Assembly: GCA_007119835.1 (NCBI GenBank)
Contig: SKOX01000021.1
Coordinates: 1-9,889 of the forward strand
DNA: 9,889 nt
Source: Paracoccaceae bacterium
Lineage (GTDB): Bacteria > Pseudomonadota > Alphaproteobacteria > Rhodobacterales > Rhodobacteraceae
Reading direction: 5' to 3'
The translations under genes were made by a program, and so were the position numbers. This document shows, in pieces, positions 1-5,854 of the stretch (position 1 is its first letter; each line of letters opens with the position of its first letter). The notes under the pieces are model-generated. The model searched no databases. It saw nothing but the letters and a program-made list of their open reading frames with translations, and was not told where the DNA came from.

Positions 1-99
1 CGGCGGCGCGTGCCGGGCGGCGTGCGGAGTGTCGAGCGGGCCGGGATGGACGGTCAGGACCTTGATGCCGGCCCGGGTGAGCGGGCGGCCAGGCGGGCG
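1..99 (-). pseudogene. Distal fragment of a short-chain dehydrogenase (SDR)
   Basis: Read on the minus strand in the frame whose codons start at 78, 75 and so on, this gives TRAGIKVLTVHPGPLDTP. That is the stretch of an SDR that follows the catalytic Tyr/Lys helix (beta-strand six and the PG motif). It has no start of its own and runs off the left edge of the window. It is in a different frame from the proximal SDR fragment at 302-788. About 210 bases separate the two where roughly 45-60 would be expected. I infer that both pieces belong to one broken SDR gene. A second, independent SDR entering from the left is possible but less likely, because this fragment has no N-terminal Rossmann motif. 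Confidence 0.6.
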
Positions 100-100
100 C

Positions 101-286
101 TCACTGAGCCACCTCGGGGATAAGCCACAACTCGATCAGCAGGCCGACGGTGCAGAAGATCCAGACGAATGTTAGACCCCAGAAGCCTGCCGTATCTCCA
201 GCGTCGCTTTTGGCCTTATCTTTTCCCAACAAAATCCAGAGCAAGACCGCGCTTGCCAGCCAGCCGGATACGAGCGTCGTGATCAT
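101..286 (-). CDS. Small two-helix membrane protein, unrecognised (61 aa)
   Basis: This ORF starts with ATG at 286, and an AGGGA ribosome-binding site lies about 8 bases upstream. The protein has two hydrophobic segments, roughly residues 3-20 and 36-57. A short polar loop with KDKAKSD lies between them, which suggests two membrane-spanning helices. I do not recognise the family and assign no function. Its DNA is about 56% GC over 121-300, whereas the flanking SDR sequence is about 78% in the line counted (361-420). It sits exactly where the middle of the SDR gene should be. Either a small foreign segment was inserted there, or sequence from elsewhere was joined in. The hydrophobic pattern and ribosome-binding site favour a real gene, but the short length leaves doubt. 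Confidence 0.45.
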   Translation of the reverse strand: MITTLVSGWLASAVLLWILLGKDKAKSDAGDTAGFWGLTFVWIFCTVGLLIELWLIPEVAQ

Positions 287-301
287 GCGGCGTTCCCTAC
301 A

Positions 302-788
302 TCAGACCTTCGCCCAGGACGCGGCATAGGCCGCGGCGCCTGGATAGCCCAGCCGGTGCGACAGCGAGCCGATCAGAACCAGGCTGCCGCCGGGGCGGAG
401 CGCCCGGGCGCGCAGCAGCGAGCGAGGCCTCGAGCGCGGGATGCAGGGCGTGGGCGAGCCGGAGCGGCGCGATCAGGTTCGTCTCGAGGATTGCGGCGAC
501 GTCCGCTGCCGTCTCGGCCTTGATCGGCCGGTACTGGCCGGTGCCGGCGTTCAGGATCGCCCGGTCGAGCCCGGCCGGCACGCGGACTGCGACCGCGGCC
601 GCGCCGCCCGGCGACGCGAGGTCGGCGGCGAGGTGGGGCACGTCCGGGAAGTCCCCCGGCAGCGCCGCCTCCGGCCGCCGGCCGGTCGCGAGGACGGCAT
701 GGCCCGAGGCCGCGAGGCGCTGCACGAGCGCGAGCCCGATCCCCGACGAGGCGCCGGTGACGAGGTAGCGCATCGGCGAGATCGTCAT
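302..788 (-). pseudogene. Short-chain dehydrogenase/reductase, frameshifted and interrupted
   Basis: The best start is ATG at 788, with GAGGA 8 bases upstream; ATG at 773 is an alternative. The N-terminus is a classical SDR Rossmann fold: the cofactor motif TGASSGIG, then GRRPE and the NAG motif in ILNAGTGQY. The frame breaks near 415-425. In the next frame the protein continues as LLRARALRPGGSLVLIGS, then GYPGAAAYAAS. This includes the catalytic Ser (IGS) and Tyr (AAAYAAS), but the expected YxxxK lysine is missing. The reading ends WAKV-stop at 302, and the distal part appears at 1-99. An NAD(P)-dependent oxidoreductase of unknown substrate was once encoded; as written it cannot make an active enzyme. 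The single frameshift could be a sequencing error, but the missing lysine segment could not. Confidence 0.8.
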
Positions 789-870
789 GACGGCATCCTC
801 ATGCCAGCGTGCGCCGCGTCCGCCGGCGGGCGGGTCGCCGGCCGCACCTTGTCGCGCCGCCGCGGCAAGC

Positions 871-1539
871 TCAAGCGTCCTGCGCAAGGCGGGTGACCAC
901 CGCCGCCTCGGCCTCGAGCGTGCGGTGCACCGGGCATTTGCCGGCGATCTCGACCAGCTTCGCCGCGAGGCCGGGGTCGATCGCGCCTTCCACCGAAATC
1001 ACCCGCTCGAACCGGTCGATCCGCCCCTCGCGCGTCTCGCGCTCGGCGCAGTCCTCCGCGTGGACCCGGTCGTGCGCCACCGCGACGCTGACGCGCCCGA
1101 GGTCGAGCTGCTTCTTGCGCGCGTACAGGCGCAGCGTCATCGCCGTGCAGGCGCCGAGCGCCATGGAGAGCAGCTCGTAGGGGCTCGGCCCGCTGCCGCC
1201 GCCGCCGACCGAGGCCGGCTCGTCGCCGAGGATGACATGCGGCCCGGCCTGCATCGCGACCTGGAAGCGGCCCGCGCCGGTCTCGGTCACCCGCACGCCC
1301 GTTTCGGCCTCGGCCTCCACCGCGGCAAGATAGCGCCGCGACCATGCGGCGAGGATGTCGGCGACGAAGGCCGCGTCCTCGCGCCGGGTCAGCAGGTGGT
1401 CGGCGCCGTCGAGCGACACGAAGCTCTTGGGATGCTTCGCGGCCTGGTAGAGTGAGGCGGCGTTGTCGATGCCGACGGTGGCGTCGCCGGGCGCGTGCAG
1501 GATCATCAGCGGCCGCCCGAGCGTCGCGACGCGCTCTAC
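871..1539 (-). pseudogene. C-terminal part of alpha/beta hydrolase-OsmC fusion protein
   Basis: From about 1536 downward the frame encodes the end of an alpha/beta hydrolase domain (RPLMILHAPGD, then DGADHLL), including the triad-type Asp and His. A complete OsmC/Ohr domain follows. It has the PYELL glutamate, the first cysteine in GACTAMT and the second in GKCPVHRTL, spaced as in peroxide-reducing OsmC proteins. This matches the known bifunctional hydrolase-OsmC family of about 400 residues. The nucleophile-elbow half of the hydrolase is missing. The sequence upstream of 1539 belongs to an ABC ATPase in another frame, so no proper start exists. The frame happens to stay open up to an ATG at 1656, giving a nominal 261-residue ORF, but its first 40 residues are not homologous. 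The OsmC domain itself could still be expressed from an internal start; that is a guess. Confidence 0.8.
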
Positions 1540-1649
1540 GGCCCCATGACCGTCAGCACGGCTCCCGGCGGCACGGCAAGATCGAGCGCGAAGAGGCGGT
1601 TCCGGCCGCGCCGGATCTCGAGCCGGTCGAAGACGAGGCCCGCGCTCAT
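1536..1649 (-). pseudogene. ynjD: N-terminal stub of ABC transporter ATPase (YnjD-like)
   Basis: ATG at 1649 overlaps the permease stop codon as ATGA, the usual sign of translational coupling. The 37 codons read MSAGLVFDRLEIRRG, then FALDLAVPPGAVLTVMGP, then TAG. This is the start of an ABC ATPase up to the first residues of Walker A (GPSGSGKS expected). Where SGSGKS should follow, the sequence switches into alpha/beta hydrolase code in another frame. The P-loop, signature motif, Walker B and H-loop are all absent, so the product is not functional. The YnjD assignment rests on the YnjB/YnjC-like neighbours and the coupling. A ThiQ- or sulfate-type ATPase would look the same over this length. 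Confidence 0.7.
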
Positions 1650-2450
1650 GCAGCAAGCCCCCGCCGGTTGCGGAGGACGAGCGCCGGGATGGCGAGCGCC
1701 AGTGCGAAGGCCGCCATCGGCGCGAGGACCTGCGCGAGGGCGTAGACGCCGATGACGCGGCGGTTGGCGCCGGCGGCCAGCGCCACGGCCTCCGTCGTCA
1801 GCGTCGCGACCCGGCCGCCGCCGATGATCAGCGTCGGCAGGTACTGCGCCACCGATACCGCGAAGCCGAGCGCCGCCGCGGCGAGGACCGGCCGGAGCAG
1901 CATCGGCAGGCGCACGGCCCAGAGGATGCGCTCAGGCGACGCGCCGAGCGCGCGGCCGCCGCCGTCCCCGTGCGGCCGTCCCAGGCGCGCCAGGGGTCGG
2001 CGAGCGCGAGGAAGAAGACATACGGCAGCACGAAGACGACATGCGCCGCCACGACGACGCCGAAGCCGCCGTCCATCCCGAGGAGCAGCATGAAGGTCTG
2101 CAGGCCCGGCAGGAAGGCGATCTGCGGCACGAGGAGCGGCAGGTAGAGGATCGCGAGGCCGCGGCCGCCGAGCGGGCGGCGGGTGCGGTGTTCGGCCTCG
2201 AGGCAGGAGACCGTGAGCGTCAGCGCGACCGCCGTGGCCACGAGGCCGATCGCCGCAGTGGCGCCGGCAACGCGCCCGAGGCTCGCAGCCTGCCGCTCCC
2301 AGGCCGCGGCACTCAGTCTCGAGGGGAGTGTGTCCGGGAACTGCCACGGCCCGGCCGCCGACCAGACCGCTAGGCCGGCGAGGCCCGCCAGCACCGCGGC
2401 CGCGGCAAGCGCGGCGAGGCCGAGCCCGAGGGGCCGCGCCACGCGGTCGA
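1646..2450 (-). pseudogene. ynjC: C-terminal half of ABC transporter permease (YnjC-like), frameshifted
   Basis: The reading starts near 2450 directly after the binding-protein fragment. It shows permease helices in order: LGLGLAALAAAAVLAGLAG, ATAAIGLVATAVAL, LAILYLPLLVPQIAFLPG and VVVAAHVVFVLPYVFFLAL. Near 1950, in a GC-rich run (1945-1964), the frame shifts. In the new frame it continues with the EAA-type coupling loop ALGASPERILWAVRLPMLL, then FAVSVAQYLPTLIIGGG and a final helix, and stops at 1646. The family is the large fused permease of YnjC type, normally around 500 residues, of which only the second half remains. One base appears to be missing at the frameshift, where GCC-CGC-GCG would restore the frame. 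The whole N-terminal half is gone. The transported substrate is unknown; thiamine-like or sulfate-like relatives exist. Confidence 0.8.
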
Positions 2451-2456
2451 GCGTAG

Positions 2457-2783
2457 GTTCGCGCCGTTGATCCAGATCGCGTCGACGGCGCCCCCGGCCG
2501 TGCGCCCGGCACCTGCCTCGGCGATCACCCGGGTCACCGCGTCCGAGGTGTCGGCGAGCTTGACGTGGACGAGACCGATGCCGTGCCGGGCCTCGAGCTC
2601 GCCGCCGATTCAAGCGATGAAGGCGTTGATCCGCTGATCGCCGCCCCAGGCGTGCCAGTAGACTGTCTGCCCCCGCGCCTCGGCGAGAACGGCCTCCCAG
2701 TCACCCGGATCGCTCGCGGCCGGAGCGGGGGCCGAAAGGCCGATGGCGGCCGCTGCGACCGCGGCGAGTGACAGGTGCTTCAT
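2457..2783 (-). pseudogene. ynjB: N-terminal part of ABC substrate-binding protein (YnjB-like) with in-frame TGA
   Basis: The start is ATG at 2783, with GAGGAG about 11 bases upstream. The first ~25 residues form a signal peptide (MKHLSLAAVAAAAIGL, then APAAS). The mature part has GQTVYWHAWGGDQRINAFIA, the opening motif of YnjB-type periplasmic binding proteins. A TGA follows at 2610-2612, and the same frame then continues with IGGELEARHGIGLVHVKLAD, VTRVIAEA and GGAVDAIWINGAN down to 2457. The aligned residue at the TGA is probably Trp, so TGG to TGA is the simplest explanation. After WINGAN the sequence changes into permease code in another frame. About 300 residues of binding protein are absent. 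This was the first gene of the transporter operon, and no functional protein can come from it. Confidence 0.8.
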
Positions 2784-2819
2784 GATCGGAACGGCTCCTC
2801 TGGCTGATGCTGGCTGCAA

Positions 2820-3045
2820 TACGGTGGGCCGCCCCGAAGTGTTTCAAGCCCCCGCGCCGTCAACAGGCGCGCAGCGGGCGGCTGCGATGCGGCAGAGCGT
2901 CCTTGCCGGCGCAAAGGCGCCCGTTTGAACGTCGCGCGGGCACATGCCCTCCGACGTTCTCCAGGTATTCCCCAGGAAAGCCGCAAGCCAGCAGGTGGCA
3001 GATCCCGTATGGTCTCCGGCAGGGGTATCCGAGAGGGGGTCGACG
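2820..3045. other. Intergenic region between divergent genes; no assigned feature
   Basis: This stretch separates the minus-strand transporter relic from the plus-strand membrane-protein unit and should hold promoters for both. I looked for a TPP riboswitch on the minus strand, because the YnjBCD family is related to thiamine importers, and did not find the conserved CTGAGA or the ACCTGATCTGG-like block. Several frames are open because of the high GC, but none resembles a protein I know. I see no convincing -35/-10 pair. Confidence 0.4.
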
Positions 3046-3198
3046 GTGACATCCGCGGAGCAGAAGGTCTTTGGCGGCGTGCAGACCTGCACGATGCGCC
3101 GCACGCACGGGCGCTGGTATCGGACCGTCGACGCCGAGCGCGCGATCATCGGGCGGTCCGGGCGCCGACAGGGCCGGCTGCACCGGTCAAGGCGATGA
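3046..3198 (+). pseudogene. Possible N-terminal relic of S-formylglutathione hydrolase
   Basis: GTG at 3046 is preceded by a strong ribosome-binding site, GAGAGGGGG at 3031-3039, 6 bases away. The reading begins VTSAEQKVFGGVQT. The SxxxxFGGxQ pattern near the N-terminus is typical of S-formylglutathione hydrolases, the esterases that complete formaldehyde oxidation through glutathione. After GVQT the expected YxHxS sequence is absent. It is replaced by an Arg-rich tail (CTMRRTHGRWYRTVD and onward) ending at 3198, which overlaps the start of the next gene by four bases. Given the truncation junctions next door, this may be another fused stub. It may equally be a genuine 50-residue peptide of unknown role, or chance. 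The assignment rests on only about ten residues. Confidence 0.3.
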
Positions 3199-3863
3199 TC
3201 CCCACCGAGGCCTCACGCCGGCGGCTTGCGGTCGGTCCCCAGCTCGCCTGGAAGGTGGCGCTGCTCCTCGGCCTCGTCATCGCGGCGAATCTGGCCGGGC
3301 AATGGGTCGAGGGCCGGCTCGCCGCATACCTGACCCCGAGCGTCGAGCCGGCCGTCCTTGGCGCGATCGTGGTCGCGGTCGCGCTCTACGTTGCGCTGCT
3401 GGCGCTGCCCTTCGTGCCGGGCATCGAGATCGGGCTGATCCTGCTCGCCATGTTCGGGGCCAGGATCGCCCCCGTCGTCTACGGCGCGACGGTGCTGGCA
3501 TTGTTCTGCTCGTTCCTGATGGGGCGCCTCCTGCCGGAAGCGTCGGCCGCGCGCGCGTTCGACCGGCTCCGCCTGCATCGCATCGCGGGAGGCATCCGGC
3601 GAATGCAGGCGCTGCCCCGGGAGCGGCGCCTCGAGATTCTCGTGCAGGCGGCGCCGTCGCGGATCGTGCCGTTCCTGCTGCGGCACCGCTACGTGGCGCT
3701 GATGGTGGCCCTCAACGTGCCGGGCAATGCGCTGATCGGCGGTGGTGGCGGGATCGGGCTCGCCGCCGGTTACAGCCGCCTGTTCGCGGCGGGCGGCTAC
3801 CTCGCCGCCGTCGCTCTGGCGGTTGCGCCTGTCCCGATGGCGGTCATCCTCTTCGGAGGCTGA
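3195..3863 (+). CDS. VTT/DedA-like integral membrane protein (222 aa)
   Basis: The start is taken as ATG at 3195 (MIPTEASRRR). The frame is open much further upstream, but that part is not protein-like. The ribosome-binding site is weak (AAGG only 2 bases away). The protein is strongly hydrophobic. A first helix lies near residues 17-35, long hydrophobic stretches at 51-76 and 78-110, a basic cytoplasmic loop around 115-165, and further segments near 168-190 and 198-220. LPFVPGIEIGLILLAMFG and LNVPGNALIGGGGGIGL resemble the two re-entrant proline-glycine loops of the VTT (TVP38/DedA/SNARE-associated) fold, whose members are linked to lipid scrambling or proton-coupled transport. The resemblance is by motif only, so I call it VTT-like. 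An ATP-grasp gene starts 64 bases downstream on the same strand, probably in the same transcript. Codon use matches the region and the frame is intact. Confidence 0.7.
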   Translation: MIPTEASRRRLAVGPQLAWKVALLLGLVIAANLAGQWVEGRLAAYLTPSVEPAVLGAIVVAVALYVALLALPFVPGIEIGLILLAMFGARIAPVVYGATVLALFCSFLMGRLLPEASAARAFDRLRLHRIAGGIRRMQALPRERRLEILVQAAPSRIVPFLLRHRYVALMVALNVPGNALIGGGGGIGLAAGYSRLFAAGGYLAAVALAVAPVPMAVILFGG

Positions 3864-3927
3864 AGCCCGCACACCGGGCGATATCCAGGTTCCGGGCGTT
3901 CGGCAGAGCCCCAGAGGAGAGAGCGTG

Positions 3928-4854
3928 ATGAAGATCTTCGTTCTTCACGAGGACCCCGACTGGTTGCCCCCGCTCGCGAGGGCCCTCGACGCGAGGGGCG
4001 CTCCCTGGGAGGAGTGGGTGCTGACGGAGCGCGCGGTCGACCTCTCGATGCCGCCGCCGAAAGGCATCTTCTACAACCGGATGAGCGCGTCGTCGCATAC
4101 GTGCGGGCACCGCTTTTCTCCGGAGCTGACATCGGTGGTGCTTGCCTGGCTCGACCAGCATGGGCGTCGGGTCATCAATGGTATGCCGGCGCTCGGTCTT
4201 GAGGTCAGCAAGGTGCGCCAGTACGCGGCGCTCGCCCGGGCCGGGATCAAGACGCCGCGGACGGTCGCCGTCGTCGGAAAACACCCGCTCGCGGAAGCAG
4301 CGCGCTCGGCCTTCCCCGAAGGCGGCTTCATCCTGAAGCCGAACAGGGGTGGCAAGGGGCTCGGCGTCGCGCTCGTCGGAAGCGCGAACGAGCTCGCGGC
4401 ACGGGTCACGGCGCCAGACTTTTCCGAACCGCTCGACGGGGTCTACCTCCTCCAGGAGTATATCGAGGCGTCCGAGCCTGTAATCACGCGTGCCGAGTTC
4501 ATCGGCGGGCAATTCCTCTACGCCGTCGAAGTCAGCACGACCGGCGGCTTCGAACTGTGCCCGGCCGATGTCTGCGCCGCACCGGGCGGGCGGCCGCCCT
4601 TTCGGGTTTTCGAGGCGATCGACTCCGACCTGAAGCGCCGGCTCGAACACTTCCTGCAGATCGCTGGCATCGATATCGCCGGGATAGAATTCGCGACCGG
4701 GCAGGACGGCGCCGCGATGGTCTACGACGTGAACACGAACACGAACTACAACGCCGAGGCGGAGGCGGCGGCAGGTCTTGCCGTCACCGGCATGGGAGCC
4801 ATCGCCGGTTATCTCGGGCGCGAGCTGCAGGAGTTGAGGCGTCAGGCGGCTTGA
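3928..4854 (+). CDS. ATP-grasp ligase, RimK/alpha-L-glutamate ligase-like (308 aa)
   Basis: ATG at 3928 has AGAGGAGA (3912-3919) about 9 bases upstream; GTG at 3925 is a less likely start. Residues 1-110 form an N-terminal alpha/beta domain with NRMSASSHT at 50-58 and LEVSKVRQYAAL at 91-102. The ATP-grasp core follows: KPNRGGKGLGV at 137-147 (nucleotide-binding lysine and Gly-rich loop), the hinge LQEYIE at 175-180, GIEF with the metal-binding Glu254, and DVNTNTNYN at 267-275 with the last metal ligands. This is the layout of RimK-type carboxylate-amine ligases, which join an amino acid such as glutamate to an acceptor carboxylate through an acyl phosphate. Length and motifs are complete, so the enzyme is probably active. 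The acceptor is unknown. It follows the VTT-like protein by 64 bases and converges with the methyltransferase, whose stop lies 36 bases away. Confidence 0.85.
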   Translation: MKIFVLHEDPDWLPPLARALDARGAPWEEWVLTERAVDLSMPPPKGIFYNRMSASSHTCGHRFSPELTSVVLAWLDQHGRRVINGMPALGLEVSKVRQYAALARAGIKTPRTVAVVGKHPLAEAARSAFPEGGFILKPNRGGKGLGVALVGSANELAARVTAPDFSEPLDGVYLLQEYIEASEPVITRAEFIGGQFLYAVEVSTTGGFELCPADVCAAPGGRPPFRVFEAIDSDLKRRLEHFLQIAGIDIAGIEFATGQDGAAMVYDVNTNTNYNAEAEAAAGLAVTGMGAIAGYLGRELQELRRQAA

Positions 4855-4890
4855 AGGATGGAAAGTGGCTGAACCGCTGGACTGGGGTGG

Positions 4891-5586
4891 TCAACAGGGC
4901 TCTGGATCTGCGGGCATGCTGCCGGAGCGCGCTGACCTCGGCGCCCCACTGCGGCGCGCCGCCAGCACCTGAAGCTGCCACAGCCTCTCGATCTGGTACC
5001 GTCTGTGGTGCTCGACGCGGAAGCCCGCTTCGGCAGCCAGGCCCGCGAGTTCGTCCCGCGTCAGAGCTCGGTGATGCGCGGGGTCGCGCAGCCGCAGGTA
5101 AAGATCCATGAGGCGCATGCGCCAGCTCTCGCGGCACCAGTCGGTCACGACAAGAACCCCGCAGACTGCCAGAACGCGGGCGACCTCTGCAAGGCCACCT
5201 TCGGGGGCGCGCCAGTAATGCAGCGAGCTCGCCGTCACGACCGCGTCGAAGGCGCCCTCGCCGAACGGAAGCCGTTCCGCCGGGGCCTGGCACAGCACAG
5301 CATCGTCACCGAGCCGTTCCGCGGCTCCGGCGAGCATGCCCTTGCTGACGTCCACCCCGGTCAGCGCCAGGCTCTCGCCTCGCTCTCGCAGCGCGGCCAG
5401 CAGGTGCCCGGTTCCGCAGCCAACGTCGAGCACGCGGGCTCCGGGGACAAGCGCCGGAAGGGCCGCCAGCGTCAGCTCGGTGCTGCGCGCGACATAGGAT
5501 GACCATCTCCTGTCATATCGGGCGGCCTGCGAGTCGTACGAACGCGCGACCACGGATGTCGCGTCAGAGCGCGTGTCGGATACCAT
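4891..5586 (-). CDS. Class I SAM-dependent methyltransferase (231 aa)
   Basis: ATG at 5586 has AGGGAACGAGG just upstream as ribosome-binding site. Motif I is VLDVGCGTG at residues 52-60, and GVDVSKGML is the acidic strand-2 motif that binds the SAM ribose. FDAVVTASSLHYW and the post-motif strand GVLVVTDW complete a Methyltransf_11-type Rossmann fold. An N-terminal RSYDSQAARYDRRW helix is typical of UbiE/BioC-like small-molecule methyltransferases. A C-terminal part, with YLRLRDPAHHRALTRDELAGL and then a helix-rich end, probably covers the substrate. The substrate cannot be told. The gene is intact and converges with the ATP-grasp gene. The last ~15 residues (SGAPRSARSGSMPADPEPC) look like a non-conserved tail. 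Confidence 0.85.
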   Translation of the reverse strand: MVSDTRSDATSVVARSYDSQAARYDRRWSSYVARSTELTLAALPALVPGARVLDVGCGTGHLLAALRERGESLALTGVDVSKGMLAGAAERLGDDAVLCQAPAERLPFGEGAFDAVVTASSLHYWRAPEGGLAEVARVLAVCGVLVVTDWCRESWRMRLMDLYLRLRDPAHHRALTRDELAGLAAEAGFRVEHHRRYQIERLWQLQVLAARRSGAPRSARSGSMPADPEPC

Positions 5587-5772
5587 CCTCGTTCCCTAAC
5601 GCCTTTCGGGACGGATTGGAATGCTGTGGCGTTCCCTGGGACAACACGTGCCGTCGTGGTGAGGCGATCTGCATTCTGGGCACAGAACAGGAACGCCACC
5701 CAGGTGAAGGATCAGGATGTTCGTCGCCACGCCGCGGCAGTAGTCGATAGACACGCTCGCCGCCTCCGCGTC
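5587..5772. other. Lower-GC scar upstream of the methyltransferase
   Basis: This lies between the methyltransferase start and the IS256-type remnant; GC is about 60% in the line counted (5641-5700). It should contain the methyltransferase promoter, but I see no clear -35/-10 pair. A 52-codon minus-strand frame (GTG 5754, stop 5596) with a GGAGG site 8 bases upstream and the cysteine pattern CPEC...HHDGTCC is described as a finding, not called as a gene. An overlapping minus frame is also open here, so coding status is unclear. Confidence 0.35.
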
Positions 5773-5854
5773 TCACCACCGGATAGACCGCGTCGAGCGT
5801 CCGCGCCCGCCATTCCTTGACCTCGTCGAGCACGGCATCCGTCATCTCGCTATG
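5773..5854 (-). mobile_element. IS256-family transposase remnant
   Basis: The minus-strand frame gives HSEMTDAVLDEVKEW, then RTLDAVYPVV. This matches the characteristic core of IS256-family transposases, where T-D-A-V-x-x-E-V-x-E-W-Q-x-R-P-L-D-x-x-Y-P is followed by the catalytic segment starting F/Y-D-A. The match stops right after YPVV, so the DDE residue expected next and everything after it are missing. A TGA lies four codons upstream, so the N-terminus is also gone. Only about 27 residues remain. I could not identify terminal inverted repeats or a target duplication around it. Confidence 0.65.

Noticed and set aside
787..1455. 222-codon plus-strand frame opposite the OsmC gene
   Set aside because: It is the complement of clear OsmC code, with Arg/Ala/His-rich composition and no domain.
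2610..2612. Selenocysteine or Trp recoding at TGA
   Set aside because: No SECIS-like hairpin is evident, the family has no selenoproteins that I know of, and the gene is truncated anyway. The intact genes encode Trp by TGG and groEL ends in TGA, so TGA is a normal stop here.
2784..3045. TPP riboswitch upstream of the YnjB-like gene
   Set aside because: The transporter family suggested it, but the conserved CTGAGA and the helper-domain sequence are not present on the minus strand.
2925..3194. 90-residue N-terminal extension of the VTT-like protein
   Set aside because: It is Arg-rich and not membrane- or domain-like. The hydrophobic protein with ordinary composition begins at the ATG at 3195.
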